Positions 1 through 9,437 of a stretch of DNA of 64,000 nt are shown here, piece after piece (within the stretch, counting starts at the first letter, position 1; each line of letters starts with the position of its first letter). The notes under the pieces were generated by a model. That model did not search any database, was not told the origin of the DNA, and saw only the letters and a list, made by a program, of their open reading frames with translations. The translations under genes and the position numbers were made by a program. The DNA is from Paraspadella gotoi. Taxonomy: Eukaryota > Chaetognatha. The stretch spans positions 7,978,683-8,042,682 of the forward strand of contig CM119267.1 of assembly GCA_051294375.1 (NCBI GenBank). The letters run 5' to 3'.

Positions 1-267
1 TGGAATTTAAAAAAAAAAAAGCACAATTCAATTATCGTGATTTCGAATATGTAATTACTGAATGATTATTAATTTATATTAGCTATAAAACAGTAGTAGT
101 AGTTTCAGTTTATCTAAGCGAAATCGTTCCTAGTTAATATCAAAAGCTTTAAACAATAATGTTATTTTTAAATTTTTTTCATGTCGATTTCGAATGCCCA
201 CTTTGTTGCCAACATCGAGTTTTTTTTCCACCTCCTTTGGGTAGGGTGAGAAAGTTTTTTTCCCCTT

Positions 268-291
268 CCTCTCTCTCTCTCTCTCTCTCTC

Positions 292-344
<53 letters not shown>
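268..344. repeat. (CT)n microsatellite
   Basis: An almost uninterrupted pyrimidine dinucleotide array. It is the first of roughly forty such arrays in the window. It lies about 80 bases upstream of the candidate exon at 425 and could act as part of its polypyrimidine tract. Confidence 0.95.
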
Positions 345-351
<7 letters not shown>

Positions 352-424
352 CTCTCCCTCTCTCCCACGCTCTCTCTCTCTTTTACGGTCCCAGGATTTT
401 TTTCTTCGCCGCGAGGGTTAAAAG

Positions 425-950
425 TCGCCGGTTCGAATCCCGGTCAATCCTCACGACGACGGCGACGACAACGACGACGACAACGACGACGACAACTTAG
501 GATCTCTCTCGTCGTTTTCTTTCGATGAATATTTCGCTACTGGGTATGGAATTTTCTCCGTCCTCGCCTCGATGTTAATTTTTTTTTCGGTAAAATTTTT
601 TAAATTTATTTTCTGCGATATTGTTTTTCGAACAAATTACAATTCGACACCCATCGTCCGTTTTGTGGATTCTTTATTTTTACTCTTAATTCAATACTAC
701 TTTCATTCATTCAAAAGTACGAAAAATTAATAATTACTTTTTTTACAAAAGCAGATTGATTAATTCCCTCGCGAATTGTTTGTCCGTTTTCGCTTCGATG
801 TACAACGCAAACATCTTGTTCATAAAATTAAAAAAACTTATCGACAAGCTTCTGACTTTTACCGCCTTTCGCTTCAACGCCAAATTTAAGGTAGAATCGC
901 TCTACCGGCTCTTTTCCCCGAATGACTGGGAGGATTATAATAATAATTAA
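425..950 (+). CDS. Two-exon C-terminal part of an unidentified acidic protein
   Basis: Exon 425-543 reads SPVRIPVNPHDDGDDN, then more Asp/Asn repeats and SLSSFSFDEYFAT, and ends two bases into a codon before a GTATGG donor. A good acceptor (T-rich tract, AAAAGCAG) opens the next exon at 755, whose first base completes a Gly codon, so the phases agree. Exon 755-950 encodes a mixed hydrophobic and basic stretch ending LFSPNDWEDYNNN and a TAA. Both frames have strong codon-like periodicity. The upstream acceptor at 423 is weak and an in-frame TAA lies just before it, so the first exon border is uncertain. A second frame (922-1137) continues in codon-like style with KKFRTSQPAAPHDVAENRF, so the stop at 948 may be an indel in the ATA run. 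The protein family is not recognised. Confidence 0.55.
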
Positions 951-1295
951 ACGAAGAGATAAAAGTCTGAAAAAGTTTCGAACCTCCCAACCTGCCGCGC
1001 CGCATGACGTCGCTGAGAATCGGTTTCCTTTCGCCAACAAACGTCATTTCGACGATTTGTTGATTTTTTTTTTCTTTTTTAAACTTTCCCCCGTCTTGAC
1101 TTTTTTTTCTTTTCATTTTTTTTTCTTTGATCGATAGCCCGACAATATTCCGCCGACAATAATCTCACCTTTTTTTTTCATTCAAAATCCAGTTTTTTTT
1201 CCTCTCTTTTTAAATCCCACCTGCAAATTTGTCGTCGATAAAAGTAGAACTTACCCGAAACTTTAACGAAACCCGCGTCCGTAACCCAGACTTAC

Positions 1296-1437
1296 CCTTT
1301 CGACTGCGACGCCCAAATTGAGTCGAGGGTCCTCCCTGACCCGGCGGTGACCCGCTGCGCGCGCCTCCTGTCACGCAAAAGGGGGTCTCCGCCTTCCACG
1401 CTGTGGTCGATCCATTGTGTAGAATCTCTTCTGTCAT
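1296..1437 (-). CDS. Candidate first coding exon, unidentified protein
   Basis: Read on the minus strand, an ATG at 1437 opens a frame starting MTEEILHNGSTTAWKAETPF and running through a Gly/Ser/Arg-rich stretch. It ends at a consensus donor (AAAGG followed by GTAAGT), one base into a codon. Another donor-like site (CACG followed by GTAAGA) lies upstream at 1518 and could end a 5' UTR exon. No following exon was located with confidence downstream on this strand. The region above it (1500-2110) has promoter-like motifs. The product is unknown. Confidence 0.4.
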
Positions 1438-1519
1438 TCATTCGCGGAAGAATACGCCTTCGTCTTAGTTCCAAAGTTAAAAATTTCGTCACATGTTGCA
1501 AACAAATAGCATTCTTACC

Positions 1520-2128
1520 GTGAGGGTTTTTTTTACCGTCTGGTAAGTGAGCTCTCTTTCAATAGATTATAATCACCTCATCTCTATCACCCTAACACTT
1601 TAGCCTAATTTATTTCATTCATCATAAAATCGTATATTGATTCCCATTAATTCTACATTTTGATTCCTTCCTTCAAGTCATGTTGATTTAACTTATTTAA
1701 CTTATTCAACTTAACTTTAAATTGTTTTACCTCAACCTTAACTTTTTTCGCATCTTTCCAATTCATCATCTCGCCTCTTCTCAATTCACTTCATCTCGTG
1801 ATTTATTTTCATTTCATCTAAAATAACGATTCTCCTTATTTCCTTATTTCGAATTACCCAATATCGTATCCATCACCTTATTAATCGGACCACGTGATGT
1901 TTCCAGCCTTTCACGATTCTTCAAATCAGCGCCTCTCGTGTCTCCTTCTCACGTCACATCGACAAACCATATCACGTCATCGGATTTCTGTCGTGAATCT
2001 TGAAGATAATCTAGTTAGTAGTTCAGACGACGTTCCCATTTCTGCGATATATTCATAAATTTACTCGAAACAGTAATTAAATTATCAATTGTTCTTGTCA
2101 CGTAAACTTAAATTTAAAACGATCTGAA
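1520..2128. promoter_or_regulatory. Region with clustered TCACGT/CACGTG motifs
   Basis: No convincing exon is seen here. Between about 1794 and 2105 there are repeated CACGTG, TCACGTCA and TCACG-type words, including two TGACGTGA palindrome-like CRE sites and one E-box (CACGTGATG). The position upstream of the minus-strand ATG at 1437 would suit a promoter or enhancer. A plus-strand open frame of about 58 codons also crosses 1825-2006, so a coding role is not excluded. Confidence 0.3.
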
Positions 2129-2154
2129 TTCTCTCTCTCTCTCTCTCTCTCTCT

Positions 2155-4005
2155 TGGCAAATAAATATTTCTTTTTATTTTCCAGTAAAAGGCGTTTTCA
2201 GATTGAATTTATACTTTTCGCTCGGGATTTGATTTTCTCGAACTCGAATCTCAAATTGAAATTTTGAAAACGGATTTCGCCGCTCACCTTTCGAAGAACG
2301 AGCGATGCACTTATCTCTCATCGAATTTGACACTCTCAATTCTCAATTAGAATAATCGATGTCGTAGAAGGAGATCGAAAGGAAATTCCCAACCGGTGGA
2401 TTCATAAGTAATTTGCAATACTTAGTAAACTTAGAAAAAAACATTTTTCCTTTCTCAAGGAAATAAATCCCGTTTCCATATTCTTAATCTCTTAACATTA
2501 CTAATGCCTTGCTTATTTTCTATTAATAGCTTTAATTGACATTTTTTTTGCACGTTTTCAAATAACGATTTCGGGTTTCATACCTTACTATATACTTTAC
2601 ATATGTAATACATATGTAATAAAAGATATGACTAAAAGATATTTCTCTCCTAAAACATAAAAACTACGTCACCACCTCGACGACGTATCACTTTTTTTTT
2701 TCACCGGTAAAATATAACGAAATGTTTTTGTTTACGAGGTGGTTCTTTAACCCTGTACTCTCCAAAGTATACAAAAAAGAAACAGGGGGAGAGAAAAAAA
2801 AAGAGAAAAACTTAAAAAGCGCAAAGAAATGAAAAATGCTCGAGCATAAAAAAATTACACAAAACTCGTGAATAAACAAATAAATAGGAGGTGGGTCAAT
2901 GTCGGTTGCTGCCACCAGAGGCGCTAGTTTTTATTTCCTCTTTTGACTCGAGTCAACATCTCATTTGTCGGGGAAGTAATGAGCGACGCTTTTGGCTTCG
3001 TGTTTTCTGCCGACGTTTCGTCTTGTCGCTCGATTGTTTCCTTTATTTCGTCACCTTTTAGAGAGAGAGAGAGAGAAGCGAGAGAGAAGAGAAGAGGGGA
3101 ATGAGGAGTGCCAAGAGAAAGGAGAAGAGAGAGCGAGAGAGAGGAGAGAGAGGAGAGATGGAGAGAGAAGAGAGAGAGAGGATAGAGAGAGGAAAAAGAG
3201 AGGAAAAAGTATGTGTCAAATCGGGATAGGGGGAGGTGGGAAAACAACGACTCAGGAAATTTTAAAAAAGTATTTTTAACAGGATACGAAAATGCAAATC
3301 AAGAATTAAGAAGGAACTTTTAAAAAATTATCTAACTATTTTTAACAGGTTGATTCATACAAAAATTCAGAAAAGTAGGAATTATAAACTCGAAAAACTA
3401 AAAACCATTTCAAGTCCACAGGACGAAAAAAAAATAGAATGGCATTGCCACCATTTCATTCATAAGAAGGGTGTTTCCTTTGAAGAATGAAAAGGAAACA
3501 AAAAAACCTCCAATAACCTTTTCATCATCTTATTGAAAGAGAGAGAAGAGAAAGAAGCACGCCCTAAATCTATTTCTCATATGGTTACAAGCCTTTAGAC
3601 CCGCGACCCGCCCGTAAAAACCTAACTAAGTTCCATTTTTGAAAAAAAGATAAAAATTTTTTTTTTTTTCATTGGAGACGGTGGAAATAAAGAAGGAAAA
3701 AATACACGTACAATCAGATATACGTAGGAATAAGATAAAACGATAAAAAACCAAGTTGGGATGCTAAAAAAGGAGAAAGAAAAATGTCAAATGTGAGCGT
3801 CATTAGTAAAATTTAAGACAGTAATAAAAAGTTACCACGTGAAATGAAATAAAATAAAAATAAAAACCGAAGAAAGAGTGAAAAGAAGACGAAAAAAAAA
3901 ACGTTAAACGAGATACCTCAAGCTTTAGACCCTTTTCCAAAATGAGTTGACACAGATTCCTTTATTCCCGTCGGCCGCGCTCGTGAGGCCGAGGAATGAA
4001 TTCGT
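2155..4005. other. No supported gene; A/T-rich DNA with a GA-rich block
   Basis: The stretch is mostly low-complexity A- and T-rich DNA. A GA-rich imperfect array covers about 3060-3210. One minus-strand donor-like site (GAAAG followed by GTGAGC near 2290) follows a short open stretch starting MRDKCIARSSK, which is too little to call a gene. Confidence 0.6.
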
Positions 4006-4055
4006 TACTGAGAGAGAGAGAGAGAGAGAGAAGAGATGAGAAGGAGAGAGAGAGA

Positions 4056-4086
<31 letters not shown>
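4006..4086. repeat. (GA)n microsatellite
   Basis: Purine dinucleotide array with a few interruptions. It is followed by a purine-rich open stretch that ends DILEELWDWERG and a stop at 4251, which may or may not be coding. Confidence 0.95.
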
Positions 4087-4091
<5 letters not shown>

Positions 4092-4297
4092 AAAAAATTG
4101 GCACAAGAAGATTAAATCATTAAAATTGAAAAGGATGGAGGGGAAGAGGAGGGAGGGTGGGGGAGAAGAGAGAGAAAAAAAGAGAGAGGACATTCTAAAA
4201 AAAAAAGGAGGCGATATTCTTGAAGAATTATGGGACTGGGAACGAGGTTGATTCGCTTTAATCATCGGGTTTTCATTCTATTCCCAATGTGTCGATT

Positions 4298-4456
4298 ATG
4301 GCGAGAGGAAAGACCAACGAGAGCTATGAGTTGGAAAAAGTGAGAAGTGAGGGAGGAAAGATGTCATCAAAATATCAAGATATCAGTGACGACAATTTCT
4401 TCGTCCTGGTCGCAATCTCTGCCTCTTTTGCGAAGAGAGAACTCGTAACCACTTAA
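4298..4456 (+). CDS. Small ORF, 52 aa, unidentified
   Basis: The ATG has a strong start context (A at -3, G at +4). The product begins MARGKTNESYELEKVRSEGG, continues through MSSKYQDISDDNF to a hydrophobic patch VLVAISASFA, and ends KRELVTT before a TAA. Composition is protein-like, with no low-complexity sequence. It has no recognised domain and may be a terminal exon, since the frame is open for 36 bases upstream of the ATG. No splice site is obvious at either end. Confidence 0.35.
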   Translation: MARGKTNESYELEKVRSEGGKMSSKYQDISDDNFFVLVAISASFAKRELVTT

Positions 4457-4593
4457 CCGAAGTCTTTTTAAGAAAAATTAGGGAAAAGATTTTGACAAAA
4501 GACGGAAGAACCCTTTTTCAGAAAAGAAAAGAAAAAAAAAGACAGAAAAAAAAAGGGACAAATTCACTATCCACAATCGACGGAAGAAATAAA

Positions 4594-4636
4594 ATGGCGA
4601 CACGGACGCTTAGAGCGCTGGAAGCGTCTCCGCCAT
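4594..4636. promoter_or_regulatory. Inverted repeat in a GC-rich patch
   Basis: Two arms, ATGGCG...ACGCTT and AAGCGT...CGCCAT, flank a ten-base centre, giving an imperfect hairpin. The surrounding 4590-4710 is far richer in CpG than its neighbours and contains CCCCGGGGCCGCGG near 4690. It lies about 560 bases upstream of the 5262 start codon, so it could belong to that promoter. Confidence 0.4.
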
Positions 4637-4802
4637 AACCATGACGCCGCTCAAACGCAACAATAAACCTCGGCGCTGCAAAGGTATGGCCCCGGGGCCG
4701 CGGAAGGGTCTATAAGTCCAAGAAAATGGGCGACCAAAAATAAAAGGGTCCGTGAATGGCGATAGTGGCAAAGGTTAGAGATCGCACTGGCAAAAGGTTA
4801 GA

Positions 4803-4805
<3 letters not shown>

Positions 4806-4843
<38 letters not shown>
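4806..4843. repeat. (GA)n microsatellite
   Basis: Perfect purine dinucleotide array. Confidence 0.95.
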
Positions 4844-4845
<2 letters not shown>

Positions 4846-5261
4846 CTTTTGAATCGACATTGGAAAGACGGGGGAAGATTAAAATAGGCGTTTATTTTCT
4901 TTTCGAAATCGAGTGGAAAAGAGAAGACGAGGAACTGAGACGAACCCAAGTAGAACAATGGTCTTTTTTCATTTTTTTTATTTAAGGATTTTATAAGGGA
5001 GCGAGAGAGATTCGAATCTAGCACACGCCTTCTTTCCTTCCATCCCCTTTCTTTTTTTTTTCCTGGTTGCTCTGTGGTCATAGAGACATGTCGTTAGATT
5101 CGTGCCAAAAAAAAAAAATCCTATTTTTTACGTTGTCAACTTTTTACATTTTAGAAAATATGAAGACAAAGCTTGTGGAATTTTTCGTTTCCGCAATTTA
5201 TTTAGTTTAAAAAAAAGGTGTTGAAGAACAAACATTCGGAATTCAAAAATCACTTGACGCG

Positions 5262-6541
5262 ATGGACCGATTCTCCAGCATCGCCAGCGCCTTTCGCGTC
5301 GATCCAACAGGTTAGTCGCCGGTCCGCCTGTTTTATGATCTTCGACAGGCCTTACTTTCCCAAAACGCCCCATTTCATTACAAATTTGAAATTCAGTTAG
5401 TTTGAGGTTAGGGTTAAGAATTAAGGCTTGGGATTAGGGTTTGGGGTTTATGGTAGAAGGTTAGATTATAAGTTTGGTAATAGCCAAGGGTTAACTATTA
5501 TTGTTAGAAACCTATATAGGAAGTTTTTAGCAAATAGAGCCCGTCGTCATTTCCGCAAATTTTCTTCTCTCTCCTCCTTTCTACTCTTTTATCTTTCCTT
5601 CCCTTAACATCCTCGTCCTCACCCTACCCTACCCACTTACCACTCCCTTCAGGTCACTCCGCCCTCCGCGAACTCGAGCTCCGTCGACACTGGACGACGA
5701 TCATCCACTCGGCCGACACCCAACCCGTCGTCAAGCGGGTGCGACCGTCTCGACGCCGAGAGGGAGAGAGGGATGGAAAGAACTTTGAGATTCGGATGAG
5801 GGAGAAGGAGGCGAAGGGAGGCGTCGACGACGACGTCGACGAGGAGGTTCGATTCGACGTTACACGTTCGGCATGGAAGGTCGGAACGGAGCCGGAACGA
5901 GTCGTTCCGGAACCTCCTTCGACGCCGGAACTCTCTCGGCCCCGGGAGGTATCCGCCTCCGAGGATTCTCGACGCTTCGCTCCCAAGTTGGCGACGACGA
6001 CGACGACGACGAAAAACTGGGAGAACGTCGATCCGGATCGTCGTCGTCGTCGTCGATCGAGAACGAGATCCTGGGAAGAAAAGAAATGTCTCTCCTTCAG
6101 TTTGAGAGGAAAATCGACTTGGAAGACGGACAAGTTTCTAGGGGTAAGTCTTCTTTTTTTGTGGGGCGAGTATAGGGCGGGGTGGGTAATGGGAATGAAT
6201 GGTAAACGACTCCATAGATGTCGATATTTATGTATATTTTCATTTCCTTCCTTTCAGCTTCCTCCGACGAAACGCAAGACTTTGAAATCCTCGCCATCTG
6301 AAAACGCGACGATGCCTCTGCGCTTGGAACCTCATTGTTGGCCGAGCTTTCCCTACCTCACTTTTCCCGTGTTCGAGGCGGATTATAGGGTGAGTTTGAC
6401 TTTCGTTTCACTATCATTTTTACGATTTCGTAAATTAGAACTGGAAAACAGAATAGTTCTTTAATCATTTATAGGATAAGCATTAAGAGGAAGGATTATT
6501 CAGCTTCACTATTCGTAAACTTTTATGTATTACAGCTATAA
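5262..6541 (+). CDS. Multi-exon gene, unidentified protein; possible Atg8-binding C-terminal motif
   Basis: Exon A (5262-5310) starts ATG GAC (MDRFSSIASAFRVDPT) and ends before GTTAGT. Exon B (5653-6143) has a CCTTCAG acceptor and GTAAGT donor. Exon C begins at 6258 after TTTCAG. Phases agree from A to C. The product is polar and charged, with helical LRELELRRHWTTII near residue 20 and a Thr run near 5990. Two endings are possible. As written, the frame runs through exon C (ending FPVFEADYR at a GTGAGT donor, 6390) into exon D (6536, two codons to TAA), giving 225 aa. Alternatively, one extra A in the A5 run at 6012-6016 would join a more protein-like frame with a Ser run, EILGRKEMSLLQFERK and a final SSDETQDFEILAI stop at 6301, giving 194 aa. 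Poly(A) signals follow at 6595. The family is not recognised. Confidence 0.6.
5400..5475. repeat. Degenerate TTAGGG-like stretch inside an intron
   Basis: The first intron of the 5262 gene contains repeated GGTTAGGG, GATTAGGG and GGGTTT words without a fixed period. It resembles decayed telomere-type repeat or simple G/T-rich sequence. Confidence 0.35.
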
Positions 6542-6594
6542 CATCAAGAAATACATCGTCGTCATCAGTTATCACCATCAGCATGTCTAAAAAA

Positions 6595-6612
6595 AATAAA
6601 TTAGGAAATAAA
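6595..6612 (+). other. Two AATAAA poly(A) signals
   Basis: AATAAA occurs at 6595-6600 and 6607-6612, 50-70 bases after the final stop of the longer model of the 5262 gene. The position suits the transcript end. The DNA from here to 6960 shows no gene. Confidence 0.5.
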
Positions 6613-6960
6613 ATATAAAAATATCAAAAACCGTCTCGAACCGTTTGTATTTGATACCAATTAATATTATATGGTAAATTCTGAGAATTATCAATTGAAT
6701 GAGATTGAAAACTTTCAGGGACCTGCTTTATCATTATCTTGTAAGAGTGATGAAGGCCTAAAAACAACAAAGAATGTTCATTGTTCATTGTTCAAGGTCA
6801 GGGGCAAGATAGCTTATTTATTAAATTAATGGATACTTTTTAAATTGGTACAATTTCATAAATTATACAATATACAATGAGCAATCCATTAAAACAAAAA
6901 CCAAAATAAACCAACGAGATTCCACATTCTGCTTTCCCATTTCACCCTCCCTTTCATAAA

Positions 6961-7140
6961 ATGATGTTTGCCTTTTTGTTTTCGCTCCTTTTGTTTGAGT
7001 TGGTTTTTAGCGCCTTCCTTCGAAACGGGTCTCGTCGGCGCCGCCCGTCGAAAGGGCGTGTCCGCGCATGCGCCGTCAATATTGTACGAGAGGGCGGCTT
7101 CAATTTTTTTTTGACTATACTATTTTTGTTTCGATTTTGA
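6961..7140 (+). CDS. Small ORF, 59 aa, signal-peptide-like N-terminus
   Basis: ATG ATG opens a strongly hydrophobic leader (MMFAFLFSLLLFELVFSAFL), then a basic stretch with NGSRRRRPSKGRVRAC, then a hydrophobic tail and a TGA. A secreted or membrane peptide precursor with a polybasic processing site would look like this. Against it, the basic part coincides with a CpG-rich patch, and the opposite strand is also open there. The hydrophobic tail is T-rich and may be non-coding. Confidence 0.3.
   Translation: MMFAFLFSLLLFELVFSAFLRNGSRRRRPSKGRVRACAVNIVREGGFNFFLTILFLFRF
7063..7074. promoter_or_regulatory. NRF1-like GCGCATGCGC palindrome
   Basis: CGCGCATGCGCC differs by one base from the known NRF1 consensus (YGCGCAYGCGCR). 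It lies in a short CpG-rich patch (7020-7100). It could be a promoter element, or chance within the overlapping ORF. Confidence 0.35.
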
Positions 7141-7141
7141 C

Positions 7142-7144
<3 letters not shown>

Positions 7145-7204
<60 letters not shown>
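7145..7204. repeat. (CT)n microsatellite
   Basis: Perfect array of about 30 units. Confidence 0.95.
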
Positions 7205-7209
<5 letters not shown>

Positions 7210-7954
7210 GCTATATCGTTCTCTCGTTCTCGTGATGTGATGGCCACCAAAAAGTTTTAATGGTTCTAAAAAAAGTTATGAATTTTTAGGACAAGTTTTT
7301 TTTTTCAAAAGCACTTTTGTTGTAAATTTTGATGTTTTTTTAATCCTCTTTGTGATATAGTAAGTCAAACAAAAGCCCGGCGCCTCATTTCAGGAGAGAC
7401 CGCTGAATCGCTGAATTGGTGGTTACTCTATCGATTTGTAATTGTAATTGTAACAAGACGGAAATTTCCTACTTCATTTTCTTCTCTTCTCTTCTCTTGT
7501 CCTTTCTTATTTTCTTTTCTCTTCACTTTTCTTTTTTTTTTTCTACTTTCTAAGTTTCTTTTTTTCTTTTATTCTTTTTAGCATGCTATATTTCTTTCGT
7601 CCTATTTCTTTTCTTTCTTTTCTTTCTTTTCTTTTTTTTTCTTTCTTTTCTTTTTTTCCACCGCTGATATTTAAGAGCCTCACTTCTTTCTCCGCGCTGC
7701 GCCAAAAATGCAAGGAACGCCGAGTTGAGTCTACAAGATCGAGATAACGAAGGCTGACGGGAGGGGCGGGACGATCGGTCGCGAGGCTGCTAAATAAAAG
7801 AACAATGTCGAAGATAGCGGAGGAGAATTAGAAGAATTGTGCAAAAACAAGGGAGAGAAAAGAAAAACAAAAGAAGAAAATATAATAACTCGAAGACAAG
7901 CGCAAAATAGAAAAGAAATCTGGGAGCTAAAAATGAAAAAAATTGTTATGAAAC

Positions 7955-8191
7955 ATGCATATTACTTTATATTACTTTTATTTATCTTCTATCGCTCTTC
8001 GGCTTCTCCCCTTTTCTCCGCTCCTTCCACGATTCCGCTTCTTCCTCGCTAAATCCGCTTTTTTATCCGTTTCGCGACGCGTCGACTTTTCTTTTTGCGG
8101 CCGGAAGTCAAATAAAAGATTACGGCGAAAAGAAGCAAATCTTGCGGCATCAGGATCGGTGGTGAATGCAGAAATGCGCCGTCGTCAATGA
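7955..8191 (+). CDS. Candidate ORF, 78 aa, hydrophobic N-terminus and basic C-terminus
   Basis: A true ATG (MHITLYYFYLSSIALRLLPF) is followed by an Arg/Lys-rich part with SVSRRVDFSFCGRKSNKRLR and a final NAEMRRRQ stop. The first 45 residues could form a membrane segment or leader. An overlapping frame (7933-8052) also gives a leader-like 39-residue ORF, so the frame choice is uncertain. E2F-like GCGCCAAAAA (7699-7708) lies upstream. The product is unknown. Confidence 0.3.
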   Translation: MHITLYYFYLSSIALRLLPFSPLLPRFRFFLAKSAFLSVSRRVDFSFCGRKSNKRLRRKEANLAASGSVVNAEMRRRQ

Positions 8192-8407
8192 AGCTCTCTC
8201 TCTCTCTTCGGTCGAGGATTTAAAGTCTTTTTCCCCTTCGTTAAGCGGTTTGCACCTTTTTTTCTTTTTTTTTTCTTTCTTTTTTAAGCTTTTTGCGCTC
8301 GAAAAGGGAGAATCGGCGCCGATCGAGCAAAGTGTGAATTGATTTCCGGTTCGGATTTAGAAATCAAAAAAAAAGTATTTGAAAAGTCGCGCCGTATTTT
8401 GACCGGA

Positions 8408-8416
8408 TTTGGCGCC
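8408..8416 (+). promoter_or_regulatory. E2F-like site TTTGGCGCC
   Basis: It matches the E2F consensus (TTTSGCGC) and lies 20 bases upstream of the ATG at 8436, within a CpG-rich island (8290-8500). A second, reverse-oriented E2F-like site is at 7699. Confidence 0.35.
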
Positions 8417-8435
8417 GCGAGTGGATGGAGGGAAG

Positions 8436-8522
8436 ATGGCGCTGCGCGACGAAGTTTTCGTTAGGCGCCGCTCGAATCCGAGTCATTCCTCTCGCCGCTA
8501 TAAGATTGATCGATACAGATGA
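8436..8522 (+). CDS. Small ORF, 28 aa, with TISU-like start
   Basis: GAAGATGGCG around the start matches the core of the TISU/YY1 element, which places an initiator and start codon together in short-leader transcripts. The product reads MALRDEVFVRRRSNPSHSSR and then seven more basic/polar residues. It could be a tiny ORF or the start of a longer gene interrupted by an assembly indel. No donor is seen before the TGA. Confidence 0.3.
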   Translation: MALRDEVFVRRRSNPSHSSRRYKIDRYR

Positions 8523-8729
8523 TGAAACATTAAAAATAAAGCCAGCGAAGATAATGAAAACTTAATTACATTCCTATTGAAATGATAATAATAATAACAA
8601 TAAAATACATTATTGATAGATAAATTGAACCCCAGATCCCTTCCTGGTCAGAATTCGATCTCCTAACTTTATCCCTTTCTTTTTTTTAATTTCTTCATTT
8701 TTTTCTTTTTTCTTCGATTCGCGACTGAG

Positions 8730-8997
8730 ATGAAACTTCGGTTTGTTTTTTTCATTCTTTTCGTCTGCGGTGTCTCTTTTTGTTTTTTTTATTTGTTTCT
8801 CTTTCCACGCCGAGGTTGACGAAGGGTGGCTTAAGTCTTTTCTCTCTGGCGTCCGGAAAACAAGAGAACAAACGCCGTCTCGATTGAGACGATATTCCTG
8901 GCGGCGGCGTCGGCGGCGGCGGCGGAGTGGCGGCGGCGGCAACAGCGGCGTTGTCCAGAGCCACGAGAGGGGCGGCTTTGGCATTTGCAATTTGTAA
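8730..8997 (+). CDS. Candidate secreted protein with a one-base frame break in a T run
   Basis: The ATG at 8730 encodes a textbook signal-peptide start (MKLRFVFFILFVCGVS). That frame stops early. A frame shifted by one base within the T7 or T8 runs (8746-8790) continues with HAEVDEGWLKSFLSGVRKTR, an Arg run, SGGGGNSGVVQSHERGG and a stop at 8997. Correcting one T would give about an 89-residue secreted, Arg/Gly-rich protein. The opposite strand reads as an Ala/Pro-rich ORF over the GGC repeat, so the strand is not certain. Confidence 0.4.
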
Positions 8998-9401
8998 ACT
9001 TATTTTTAAGCCTTAACTGCGAGAAAAGGTCGGAGGTCATGTCAGTCAAAATGAATAGGGAAAACTTAATTGTGTACGGGTTATGTAATATGTATGATCT
9101 CTAGGCATGTTGCATAATGTACTGCTAATGAATTCCGAGAATGAATTAAAAAGAAATTCTTGCAGTTAAAGGTGGTCCACGAGGATGATTATAACCCCAA
9201 ATATCACACCATAGGGTAAGATAGTATGACAAAAGATAATGTTAACTACGAATCAATTAAAGTCAAAAAAGGACATAGAGAGAGTCACTTGAACAAGACC
9301 AAATTCCCCAATTCATCCAAGACGACAAAAACGACGACAACGACGACGACGACGACGACAACGAAGTCAAGAGCAATCCGCTATCGAGAAAGAGAACTCA
9401 C

Positions 9402-9437
9402 CTTCCATCGCGGCTTCGGCGGCGACTTCGGCAGCAG
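9402..9437 (-). CDS. Candidate 36-base microexon (Ala/Glu-rich)
   Basis: On the minus strand a pyrimidine-rich acceptor (CTTCCTCCTTAG) precedes 36 bases encoding AAEVAAEAAME and a canonical donor GTGAGT follows. No flanking exon was confirmed. A competing plus-strand ORF (9226-9441, starting MTKDNVNYESIKVKKGHRES, then a Thr tract from (ACG)n) overlaps it. Confidence 0.3.

Noticed and set aside
130-500. Long Ser-Leu, Arg-Glu or Leu-Ser ORFs over CT/GA arrays, here and at many other places
   Set aside because: Dinucleotide repeats are stop-free in all frames, so these ORFs carry no coding evidence.
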